From the NCBI GenBank assembly GCA_031431235.1, contig JANPDA010000226.1, forward strand, positions 1 through 19,913: a stretch of DNA of 19,913 nt, given 5' to 3'. The translations under genes and the position numbers were made by a program. Source of the stretch: JANNSW01 sp031431235. GTDB lineage: Bacteria > Pseudomonadota > Alphaproteobacteria > Rhizobiales > Hyphomicrobiaceae. The notes beneath the pieces were generated by a model. That model was not told where the DNA came from. It was given only the letters and a program-made list of their open reading frames with translations, and did not search any database. Positions 1-6,316 of this stretch are shown piece after piece (within the stretch, counting starts at the first letter, position 1; every line of letters begins with the position of its first letter).

Positions 1-198
1 GCCCGCGAGTACATTCCCACATTACGCTCCTGGAGCGAGCCGACGTTCGCCAACGGGCTGTCGCAGGCGCGACCGCCAGCGGAGCGCCAGGCCATTCTCG
101 ATGAATTCTACGGCCGATATGAGCGCGCAGTTGCGGCGGCGCCGGACGGACATGGTATGGACTACATCCACATCTTCATGGTGTGCCGGAAGGATTGA
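1..198 (+). CDS. C-terminal fragment of a probable SAM-dependent methyltransferase
   Basis: An open frame enters from the left edge and ends at TGA 196-198, giving the last 65 residues of a protein. The fragment contains a helical stretch (PPAERQAILDEFYGRYE) and ends HGMDYIHIFMVCRKD. A terminal beta-strand pair ending in a short polar tail like this is typical of class I SAM-dependent methyltransferases, where the last strand packs against the Rossmann sheet. The SAM-binding motifs would lie upstream of the window, so the substrate cannot be named. It runs in the same direction as yejE, 107 nt away, with a REP pair between them. In most yej operons yejB precedes yejE, so this neighbour is unexpected. 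The frame is convincing; the family assignment is by resemblance of the tail only. Confidence 0.55.
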   Translation, partial: AREYIPTLRSWSEPTFANGLSQARPPAERQAILDEFYGRYERAVAAAPDGHGMDYIHIFMVCRKD

Positions 199-214
199 GG
201 ACAAACCCCATTGT

Positions 215-241
215 CGCGGACGACCTGCCGGTCGCCCATAC
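215..241 (-). repeat. REP-like palindrome, family A, copy 1 (inverted)
   Basis: Read on the minus strand, this starts GTAT and continues with GGGCGACCGGCAGGTCGTCC, an imperfect palindrome closing on a GCAG-type loop. It matches the copy at 260-285 at 22 of 26 positions and the copy at 13204-13230 at 21 of 26. With the next copy it forms a head-to-head pair in the gap between the methyltransferase fragment and yejE. A GTAG-like tetranucleotide followed by a short palindrome is the usual layout of bacterial REP elements. Confidence 0.6.
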
Positions 242-259
242 GGCAGTGGGGCGGCGATC

Positions 260-285
260 GTAGGGGCGAGCGGCAGCTCGCCCGC
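260..285 (+). repeat. REP-like palindrome, family A, copy 2
   Basis: GTAG at 260-263 is followed by a perfect inverted repeat, GGGCGAGC / GCTCGCCC, with a 4-nt loop. It is the partner of the inverted copy at 215-241, making a BIME-like pair 20-45 bp upstream of the yejE start codon. It could act as a transcript-stabilising or attenuating hairpin, but the sequence only shows the structure. Confidence 0.65.
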
Positions 286-305
286 TTCGCACCAGGACAG
301 CAGGC

Positions 306-1403
306 ATGACCACGACCGTCGATACACTCGAGCGAGCCACCGCGGCGCCCCACAGCCTGCTCGAGCGGTTGGGTGTGAGACTGTCGCCTCTCAACCAGCG
401 GCGGCTGCAGAACTTCCGCGCGAACCGGCGCGGTCACTGGAGCTTTTGGATTTTCATGATCCTGTTCCTCGCCAGCCTCGGCGCGGAGCTGATCGCCAAC
501 GACAAACCGATCGTCATGGGCTTCAAGGGATCGCTCTATTTTCCAGTCTTCAGCGTCTATGCCGAGCGCGACTTCGGCGGCGAGTTCGAGACCGAGGCCG
601 ATTACCGCGATCCTTTTCTGCTGGATCTGGTGAAGGAGGCCAAGGGCTGGATGATCTGGCCGCCGATCCGCTACAGCTTCGACACGATCAACTACAACCT
701 GCCGGTGCCAGCACCCGCGCCGCCGTCCGCGGAGAACTGGCTCGGCTCCGACGATCAGGGCCGCGATGTGCTCGCTCGCGTCATCTACGGTTTTCGCCTG
801 TCGGTCGTCTTCGGGCTGGTGCTGACGATCGTCTCCTCGGTGATCGGCGTGTTCACCGGAGCTCTGCAGGGCTATTTCGGCGGCTGGGTCGATCTCGTAT
901 TCCAGCGCGTCATCGAGGTGTGGACCTCGATCCCCTCGCTCTACGTGCTGATCATCATCTCGGCGATGCTGGCGCCGGGCTTCTGGACGCTGCTCGGGAT
1001 TCTGCTCATTTTCAGTTGGGTAGCGCTCGTCGGCGTCGTCAGGGCCGAGTTTTTGCGCGGCCGCAACTTCGAGTATGTGCGGGCGGCCAAGGCACTCGGG
1101 TTGTCCGACATGCGCATCATGTGGAAGCACATCCTGCCCAACGCCATGGTCGCGACCATCACCTTCATGCCGTTCATCCTGTCGGGCGCGATCACCTCGC
1201 TCACCTCGCTCGACTTCCTGGGGCTGGGCCTGCCGCCGGGATCGCCGTCGTTGGGCGAGCTGCTGCAGCAAGGCAAGTCGAACCTCGCCGCGCCCTGGCT
1301 CGCGATTACGGCCTTCGTCGTGATCTCGCTGATGCTGAGCCTGCTCGTGTTCGTCGGCGAAGCCGTGCGCGATGCACTCGATCCGAGGAAGACATTCGGG
1401 TAG
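306..1403 (+). CDS. yejE: YejE-type ABC transporter permease (oligopeptide/microcin C import)
   Basis: This is an inner-membrane permease subunit of a YejABEF-type importer, which takes up oligopeptides and, in enterobacteria, microcin C. In Brucella and Sinorhizobium relatives the system influences tolerance to antimicrobial peptides. The 365-aa protein has an N-terminal transmembrane helix (about residues 47-65) and a periplasmic region typical of YejE (about 66-150) containing the SDDQGRDVLAR motif. Four to five further helices follow. The cytoplasmic EAA loop (EYVRAAKALGLSDMRIMWKH, about 256-275) contacts the ATPase. It ends DALDPRKTFG. The gene is intact, but its ATPase partner yejF lies 1.6 kb downstream instead of adjacent, because two toxin-antitoxin-like modules intervene. 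The last 42 bp of the gene are repeated exactly at 2241-2282. Start ATG 306 follows a GGACAG stretch about 10 nt upstream. Confidence 0.93.
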   Translation: MTTTVDTLERATAAPHSLLERLGVRLSPLNQRRLQNFRANRRGHWSFWIFMILFLASLGAELIANDKPIVMGFKGSLYFPVFSVYAERDFGGEFETEADYRDPFLLDLVKEAKGWMIWPPIRYSFDTINYNLPVPAPAPPSAENWLGSDDQGRDVLARVIYGFRLSVVFGLVLTIVSSVIGVFTGALQGYFGGWVDLVFQRVIEVWTSIPSLYVLIIISAMLAPGFWTLLGILLIFSWVALVGVVRAEFLRGRNFEYVRAAKALGLSDMRIMWKHILPNAMVATITFMPFILSGAITSLTSLDFLGLGLPPGSPSLGELLQQGKSNLAAPWLAITAFVVISLMLSLLVFVGEAVRDALDPRKTFG

Positions 1404-1417
1404 GATAGCCGGTATGG
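1362..1417 (+). repeat. 56-bp direct repeat, copy 1 (3' end of yejE)
   Basis: This segment spans the last 42 bp of yejE, including its stop codon TAG at 1401-1403, plus 14 bp beyond, ending GGTATGG. It is identical base for base to 2241-2296. In this copy the terminal ATG at 1414 leads only into a 28-codon frame that does not join the downstream antitoxin-like gene. Confidence 0.97.
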
Positions 1418-1477
1418 CTCGGCGCCAGGCCTATGTTAGCCGATCTCGGCCGGCCGGGCCGGCAAGAAGGACAGAAG

Positions 1478-1726
1478 ATGGCCGAAATGGAATCAGCTAA
1501 GCGTCACGTCGTGGAGGATTTCCCAGCCGCAAGCTTGCCGAAGGAGCTCATTGGTGGCATCGATCGCGGTGCTCATGTTCGGGTGACGGTGGAGCAGCAA
1601 GTCGAGCCGCTGCCTTCGCTCGTTTCGTTGATCGGATCAGGCGAAGGCTGTCACGGCAGTGCAGAGGAGACCGTGGCGTTCATCAGAAGGTTGCGGGACG
1701 AATGGGACTCTCGCCAAGCCTTGTAG
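1478..1726 (+). CDS. Antitoxin-like small protein, module 1 (partner of PIN toxin)
   Basis: This 82-aa protein is encoded immediately upstream of a PIN-domain gene and overlaps it by 25 nt. Start ATG 1478 has a good AAGGA ribosome site 6 nt upstream; a second in-frame ATG lies at 1487. It is clearly related to the protein at 2293-2514. The shared pattern is HVVE-(F/Y)P at the N terminus, then LP-x-EL, then G-x-x-V-(R/K)-VTVE. The C-terminal helix is also shared: an acidic E-E-T/D-A segment followed by IRRLRDEW here and IRQQRDE there. This layout matches antitoxins of VapBC-like systems, where the C-terminal tail wraps the toxin active site. I do not recognise a specific family or a DNA-binding fold. 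Its position and paralogy make antitoxin the best reading, by inference. Confidence 0.7.
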   Translation: MAEMESAKRHVVEDFPAASLPKELIGGIDRGAHVRVTVEQQVEPLPSLVSLIGSGEGCHGSAEETVAFIRRLRDEWDSRQAL

Positions 1727-2151
1727 GCCAACGGGTTTACGTCGATACCAACATCATCATCTTTGCCGTCGAGCGCAATCCGACGTACATCGTCGATGTT
1801 GCGGAGCTGCTCATTGCGAATGGGCGCGGGGACGTGTCGTTGGTGACGAGTGAGCTGAGCTTGGCCGAGGCGCTCGTGAAGCCTACGGCCCAGACAGACC
1901 AGAAGACAATCGCGGCCTATCGCGTCTTTCTGCAGTCGCGGCCGGGATTTGATGTTGTGTCCGTATCCCGGCGGATTCTCGAAGGCAGTGCTGGTGTGCG
2001 CGCCACGCAAGGTGGTGCTTTGCCCGATGCGATCCACGTGGCGACAGCGATTGAAAGCGGCTGCACGCATTTCGCAACTGAGGACAATCGTATTCGGCTC
2101 CCTCAACCCTTGTCGTATATCAGAGCTTCCGACTTCACTGCGCATCCCTGA
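1702..2151 (+). CDS. PIN-domain toxin, VapC-like, module 1
   Basis: This is a 149-aa PIN-domain protein, expected to be a Mg2+-dependent endoribonuclease that inhibits translation when its antitoxin is lost. The acidic catalytic set is visible: D15 in VYVDTNIIIF, E56 in ELSLAEAL, D109 in LPDAIHVATA and D128 in FATEDNRI. The length is typical of VapC toxins. The start ATG 1702 lies inside the preceding small gene, so the two are translationally coupled. The protein at 2505-2948 is a paralogue with all four acidic residues at exactly the same positions. Downstream lie 89 bp with no recognisable feature, then the second copy of the 56-bp yejE repeat. The RNA target cannot be deduced from sequence. 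Confidence 0.87.
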   Translation: MGLSPSLVGQRVYVDTNIIIFAVERNPTYIVDVAELLIANGRGDVSLVTSELSLAEALVKPTAQTDQKTIAAYRVFLQSRPGFDVVSVSRRILEGSAGVRATQGGALPDAIHVATAIESGCTHFATEDNRIRLPQPLSYIRASDFTAHP

Positions 2152-2240
2152 GACCTCATGCGACAGGCGGGCGCAGTCGACTGGGAACTGCAACGTACCA
2201 TTGGGCAAAGAGAGGTCGCGCTCTGGTGCAAGTGTTTCTC

Positions 2241-2296
2241 GCCGTGCGCGATGCACTCGATCCGAGGAAGACATTCGGGTAGGATAGCCGGTATGG
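2241..2296 (+). repeat. 56-bp direct repeat, copy 2 (displaced yejE 3' end)
   Basis: This is an exact copy of 1362-1417. It carries an out-of-context yejE C-terminal coding stretch and stop. The ATG inside it (2293-2295) is the start codon of the second antitoxin-like gene. The bases outside the repeat differ on both sides. The perfect identity contrasts with the strong divergence of the two modules it separates, so this copy is young. Confidence 0.97.
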
Positions 2297-2514
2297 AAAA
2301 GCACGTCGTCGAGCACTATCCGGTCGAGAACCTGCCGCCCGAGCTGCGCGAGGGGCTCGAAGCGGGCGTGCGCGTCAAGGTGACCGTGGAGGTGGAGGCC
2401 AAGCCCGATACGCCCGATAAATTCGCCCCGTTCTACGGTGCGGCCAAGGGTCTCTATCCGACAGCGGAGGACGCCATCCAAACCATCCGCCAACAAAGGG
2501 ATGAGTGCGGTTGA
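2293..2514 (+). CDS. Antitoxin-like small protein, module 2
   Basis: This 73-aa protein begins MEKHVVEHYPVENLPPEL and is homologous to the module 1 protein at 1478-1726. It overlaps the start of the second PIN gene by 10 nt, the same gene order as module 1. Its start codon and the 11 bases before it belong to the 56-bp repeat derived from the end of yejE. If copy 1 is the original sequence, then before the rearrangement this gene probably followed yejE directly, with the ATG 10 nt after the yejE stop. The only purine-rich stretch upstream is TAGGATAG, giving a weak ribosome site. The antitoxin role is inferred from position and pairing; no DNA-binding motif is recognised. Confidence 0.72.
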   Translation: MEKHVVEHYPVENLPPELREGLEAGVRVKVTVEVEAKPDTPDKFAPFYGAAKGLYPTAEDAIQTIRQQRDECG

Positions 2515-2948
2515 TCTCCCGATTGCAGGGCCAGCGCGTCTATGTGGATGCTAATGCCTTCATTTTCTTTGTCGAGGCGCATCCCGTCTTTGGAGCGCGC
2601 GCAAAGCTCGCCTTTGACGCATCCGATCAAGGCGCACTCACGCTCGTAACAAGCGACATGACACTTGCCGAAGTGCTGGTCGTGCCGTTGAGATCCGCGA
2701 GAATGGGGTTGGTCCTCTTGTATGAAAACCTCCTCGCACCCAAGATCGGAATGGAGAGCATCATGGTCAGCAGGCCTATTTTGCGTCACAGCGCTGAATT
2801 GCGGGCCTCACTCGGCCTGAAAATGATCGATGCCATTCACGCTGCGACGGCGCTGGCAGTGGGTTGTGCATGGTTCCTGTCGGAGGATCGTGCGATTAGG
2901 CTACCTCAAGGTATCCAGCATGTACGGGTAACGGACCTGACACTTTGA
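2505..2948 (+). CDS. PIN-domain toxin, VapC-like, module 2
   Basis: This 147-aa PIN-domain protein has the predicted active-site acids D15 (VYVDANAF), E56 (MTLAEVL), D109 (MIDAIHAATA) and D128 (LSEDRAI). The start is GTG 2505, supported by AAAGGG about 5 nt upstream and by alignment with the module 1 toxin. An ATG four bases earlier is in another frame. The two toxins share the QGQRVYVD-type opening, the LVTS segment and IRLPQ near the C terminus, but differ at most other positions. They are therefore an old paralogous pair. The gene ends 34 nt before the yejF start, so it is probably co-transcribed with the transporter genes. Confidence 0.86.
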   Translation: MRLISRLQGQRVYVDANAFIFFVEAHPVFGARAKLAFDASDQGALTLVTSDMTLAEVLVVPLRSARMGLVLLYENLLAPKIGMESIMVSRPILRHSAELRASLGLKMIDAIHAATALAVGCAWFLSEDRAIRLPQGIQHVRVTDLTL

Positions 2949-2982
2949 TAGCCATCGTCCTGAGCACTCGAGGCGAACGCCC

Positions 2983-4731
2983 TTGAAAAAGCGCCGGAAG
3001 AGCAATGTCTACGCGCGAACGCCCGTTGCGGCTGTTGCGATGCCAGCTCCTACCCTGCCCGGGAAGGTCGAGCCGCGCGTGAGCGAGAGAGCAACTGCAC
3101 GCGCCAGCGCCCCCCTGCTCGACGTGCGCGACCTCGCTGTCGATTTCCGCTCCGGTCGCACCGTCGTGCATGCGGTCAGGGGCGTCTCGTTCCACATCGA
3201 GAAGGGGGAGACTGTCGCGATCGTGGGCGAATCGGGCTCGGGCAAGACGGTCTCGGCCCTCTCGATCCTGAAGCTGCTGCCCTACCCGGCGGCGTCCCAT
3301 CCCTCCGGCGAGATTCACTTCGCCGGGCGCGACCTGTTGCAGGCGACCGAGCGGGAGCTTCGCGGCATCCGCGGCGGCAAGATCGCAATGGTGTTCCAGG
3401 AGCCGATGAATTCGCTCAATCCGCTGCATACGATCGAGCGGCAAGTCGGCGAAATGTTGAAACTCCACCGCGGATTGAAAGGCGCCGAAGCCCGTGCGCG
3501 CGTGATTGATCTGCTGACCAATGTCGGCATCCGCGATGCCGAGCAGAGGCTCGACGACTACCCCCATCAGCTGTCGGGCGGCCAGCGCCAGCGGGTGATG
3601 ATCGCGATGGCGTTGGCTAACGAGCCCGATCTGTTGATCGCCGACGAGCCGACGACCGCGCTCGACGTGACGATTCAGGCGCAGATCCTCGAGCTATTGG
3701 CGCTCCTGCAACGCGAGCATGGTTTGGCGATGTTGCTGATCACCCACGATCTGGGCATCGTCAGGAAGATGTCGGACCGCATCTATGTGATGAAGGACGG
3801 GAGGGTGGTCGAGGAGGGGCCGGCCGATCAGATCTTCGAGGCGCCGCGGCATCCCTATACGCGGCTGCTGATCGACGCGGAGCCCAAGGGCGAGCCGCCG
3901 CCGCCGGCGCCGAAAGCCTCCGTCATCGTCGAGACCGACAATCTGAAAGTGTGGTTTCCGATCAAGCGCGGAATTCTGCGTTCGACGGTTGGCCATGTGA
4001 AGGCGGTCGATGGTGTGTCGCTCAGCCTCAGGGCCGGCGAGACACTGGGCGTCGTGGGCGAATCCGGCTCGGGCAAGACGACGCTGGGCCTCGCGATCCT
4101 GCGGCTGATCTCATCGGAGGGCCCGATCGTCTACATGGGCCAGCGGATCGATGGCTTTCGCTCCGGCCAGATGCGCCCGCTCCGGCGCCAGATGCAGATC
4201 GTGTTCCAGGACCCCTATGGCTCGCTCAGCCCGCGCCTATCGATCGGGCAGATCATCGAGGAAGGCCTGACAATCCTCAGCCCTGAGCTCGATGGCGAGG
4301 GACGGCGCAAGCGTGCAGGCGAAGCGCTCGTCGAGGTGGGCCTCGACCCCGATTGGCAGGACCGCTATCCCCACGAGTTCTCCGGCGGCCAGCGCCAGCG
4401 CATTGCGATCGCCCGCGCCATGGTGCTGGAGCCGAAGTTCGTCATGCTGGACGAGCCGACCAGCGCGCTCGACATGAGTGTGCAGGCCCAGATCGTCGAT
4501 CTGCTGCGGGACCTGCAGAAAAAGCTCGATCTCGCCTATCTTTTCATCAGCCATGATCTGCGCGTTGTGCGCGCACTTTCGACCCATGTGATCGTGCTGC
4601 AGAACGGCAGAGTGGTCGAGGATGGCACCTCGGCCGAGGTATTCGAGCGCCCCAAGCAGCCCTACACCAAGGCGCTGTTGGCGGCGGCGTTGCGGCTGGA
4701 GACAGCGAGCGAGGGAGTGGTGAGGCAGTAG
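2983..4731 (+). CDS. yejF: YejF-type ABC transporter ATP-binding protein (two fused ATPase domains)
   Basis: This cytoplasmic ATPase energises the YejABEF peptide importer. Two complete nucleotide-binding domains lie in one chain. Domain 1 has Walker A GESGSGKT (82-89), signature LSGGQ (197-201) and Walker B LLIADEP (217-223). Domain 2 has Walker A GESGSGKT (359-366), signature FSGGQ (466-470) and Walker B FVMLDEP (486-492). Each domain ends with the oligopeptide/dipeptide-transporter C-terminal extension (HPYTRLL and QPYTKALL). The start is uncertain. TTG 2983 has an AGGCG site and gives 582 aa. ATG 3040 lacks a clear site and gives 563 aa. GTG 3079 has GGGAAGG about 12 nt upstream and gives 550 aa. 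Conserved sequence begins only at about residue 45. The gene is separated from yejE by the two PIN modules. Confidence 0.94.
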   Translation: MKKRRKSNVYARTPVAAVAMPAPTLPGKVEPRVSERATARASAPLLDVRDLAVDFRSGRTVVHAVRGVSFHIEKGETVAIVGESGSGKTVSALSILKLLPYPAASHPSGEIHFAGRDLLQATERELRGIRGGKIAMVFQEPMNSLNPLHTIERQVGEMLKLHRGLKGAEARARVIDLLTNVGIRDAEQRLDDYPHQLSGGQRQRVMIAMALANEPDLLIADEPTTALDVTIQAQILELLALLQREHGLAMLLITHDLGIVRKMSDRIYVMKDGRVVEEGPADQIFEAPRHPYTRLLIDAEPKGEPPPPAPKASVIVETDNLKVWFPIKRGILRSTVGHVKAVDGVSLSLRAGETLGVVGESGSGKTTLGLAILRLISSEGPIVYMGQRIDGFRSGQMRPLRRQMQIVFQDPYGSLSPRLSIGQIIEEGLTILSPELDGEGRRKRAGEALVEVGLDPDWQDRYPHEFSGGQRQRIAIARAMVLEPKFVMLDEPTSALDMSVQAQIVDLLRDLQKKLDLAYLFISHDLRVVRALSTHVIVLQNGRVVEDGTSAEVFERPKQPYTKALLAAALRLETASEGVVRQ

Positions 4732-4733
4732 CG

Positions 4734-5681
4734 ATGAAGATGCTGATCAATGCGGAAAGCTGGGATCTGGAGCCGTGGGCGGCGCTGGTGCGCAAGGCGC
4801 GACCCGAAGCCGATGTCGTCACGACGACGGATGCCAATTCGCTTGCAGACGTGCGCTATGCGATGGTGTGGAAGCCCGAGCCCGGCCTGCTCGGGCGCTG
4901 CCCGAGGCTCGAGGTGATCTTCAACCTCGGCGCCGGCGTCGATGCGATCCTGAAGGACGTGACGATCCCGCAAAGGATCCCGCTCGTGCGGATCGCCGAT
5001 CCCAACATGACCATGCGAATGACCGAGTGGGTCGTGCTCCAGGCGCTGTTCCACCATCGCCGCATGCTCGCCTATCAGGGCCAGCAGCGCGCGAAGGTGT
5101 GGCACGACATTCCTGGCCAGCCTGCCGCGGAGCATGTGACGGTCGGCGTGATGGGGCTCGGGATCTTGGGACGCGATGCCTTGCGCGGGATTGGCGCGCT
5201 CGGGTTCCAGCGGGTCGGCTGGTCGCGTACAGCCAAGGAGGTCGATGGCGTCAGATGCTTTCACGGCGAGGCAGGGCTCGGGGCGTTCCTGGCGGAAACT
5301 GACATTCTGGTCTGCCTGTTGCCACTGACGCCCGAGACGAAGGGGGTGCTCGATGCTGGCCTCTTGCGCAAGCTCAAGCGCAACGGCCCGCTCGGCGGGC
5401 CGATCCTGCTGAACGCCGGGCGCGGTGGCGAGCAGGTCGAAGCCGACATCCTGGCAGCGCTCGAGGATGGCACGCTCGTGGGCGCGAGCCTCGATGTGTT
5501 CGAGGCCGAGCCGCTCGCCAGCTCGAGCCCGCTCTGGAGCCACCCCAAAGTGGTCGTCACCCCCCACAACGCCGCCGACAGCGAGCCGCAGGCTCTGACC
5601 GCCTATGTGCTCGGCCAGATCGACCGCCATGAGCGAGGATTGCCGCTCGAGAACGTGGTCGATCGGGGGCGGGGGTATTGA
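4734..5681 (+). CDS. ghrA: Glyoxylate/hydroxypyruvate reductase A-type D-2-hydroxyacid dehydrogenase
   Basis: This 315-aa NAD(P)H-dependent reductase is of the GhrA branch, whose members reduce glyoxylate to glycolate and hydroxypyruvate to glycerate in the cytoplasm. The Rossmann motif GLGILG is at 141-146. The catalytic triad of the family is present: R230 in NAGRGG, E259 in DVFEAEPL and H278 in TPHNAA. The N-terminal substrate domain carries the FNLGAGVD loop (63-70). The start ATG lies 2 nt after the yejF stop, so the gene is probably co-transcribed with the transporter. The exact substrate is inferred from the family only. A link to glycine and sarcosine metabolism elsewhere in the window is possible but not shown. 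Confidence 0.88.
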   Translation: MKMLINAESWDLEPWAALVRKARPEADVVTTTDANSLADVRYAMVWKPEPGLLGRCPRLEVIFNLGAGVDAILKDVTIPQRIPLVRIADPNMTMRMTEWVVLQALFHHRRMLAYQGQQRAKVWHDIPGQPAAEHVTVGVMGLGILGRDALRGIGALGFQRVGWSRTAKEVDGVRCFHGEAGLGAFLAETDILVCLLPLTPETKGVLDAGLLRKLKRNGPLGGPILLNAGRGGEQVEADILAALEDGTLVGASLDVFEAEPLASSSPLWSHPKVVVTPHNAADSEPQALTAYVLGQIDRHERGLPLENVVDRGRGY

Positions 5682-6141
5682 TCGGGCGGGTGGGCACCCA
5701 ACCGCTCGCGATCTGGAGGCCGTTATCGCGATCGTGCTGGGAGCGGTCCGCGAGATCGCGAGCAAGGACTATTCGCCGGCACAGATCGCGGCCTGGTCCG
5801 AGGTCGATCGCGCCGAATGGGACGACTGGCGGCTGACCCGTCCGGCCTGGCTCGCCGAGATTGACACTGTCGCCGTCGGCTTCACTGACCTCGAGCCCGA
5901 CGGTCATCTCGACATGATGCTCGTGCACCCGGACTTCCAAGGGATCGGCGTTGCGACGGCGCTGCTTGGCAGGGTCGAGGCGGAGGCGCGAAAATTGTCG
6001 CTCGCGTGCATCTTCGCCGAAGCGAGCATCCCCGCGAGGCCGTTCTTCGAGCGGCGCGATTTCCGGATCACTGCCACGCAGACTGTCGAATGTCGCGGGC
6101 GGGACCTCACCAACTACAGAGTGGAAAAGGAGCTCGTTTAG
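5629..6141 (+). CDS. GNAT-family N-acetyltransferase
   Basis: This is a 170-aa protein with a GNAT fold. The acetyl-CoA binding motif A reads HPDFQGIGVATALL (100-113), with the expected Q/R-x-x-G-x-G/A spacing, followed by the helix GRVEAEA. The segment FFERRDFRI near residue 145 matches the usual late GNAT strand-helix. It resembles small acetyltransferases containing the SKDYSPAQIAAW segment, whose substrates are mostly unknown. The start is ambiguous. ATG 5629 overlaps ghrA by 53 nt, and the first 20 or so residues look unlike the family. Homologous sequence begins near ARDLEAV, so initiation closer to 5677, where only ATT is available in frame, cannot be excluded. It is the last gene of the plus-strand run. 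Confidence 0.8.
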   Translation: MSEDCRSRTWSIGGGGIDRAGGHPTARDLEAVIAIVLGAVREIASKDYSPAQIAAWSEVDRAEWDDWRLTRPAWLAEIDTVAVGFTDLEPDGHLDMMLVHPDFQGIGVATALLGRVEAEARKLSLACIFAEASIPARPFFERRDFRITATQTVECRGRDLTNYRVEKELV

Positions 6142-6187
6142 CCAGACTATCGTAGCCACCCTCAAACCCGGCATTTGCCGCGAAGTT

Positions 6188-6249
6188 CCCGGCTCGAGCG
6201 CCGGGGATAGACCGTCATAGCGACGACCGGCAGTGGCCGGCACTCGGCC
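6188..6249. terminator. Possible hairpins between convergent GNAT and capA-like genes
   Basis: Two short hairpins occur in the 175-nt gap: CCCGGC/GCCGGG (6188-6193 and 6200-6205, 6-nt loop) and GGCCG/CGGCC (6235-6239 and 6245-6249). Neither has a U-run. They sit between converging genes, where terminators are expected, but the evidence is weak. Confidence 0.3.
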
Positions 6250-6316
6250 GGGATGACGGGTAATGGTAGGGCGAAGTGTTGATCATTGTCGGCAACTTCG
6301 CATCGAGCGGCCTCAG

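Noticed and set aside
1414..1500. 28-codon open frame beginning at the ATG inside the first copy of the 56-bp repeat
   Set aside because: It has no family features and runs out of frame into the antitoxin-like gene. It is most likely a remnant of the rearrangement.
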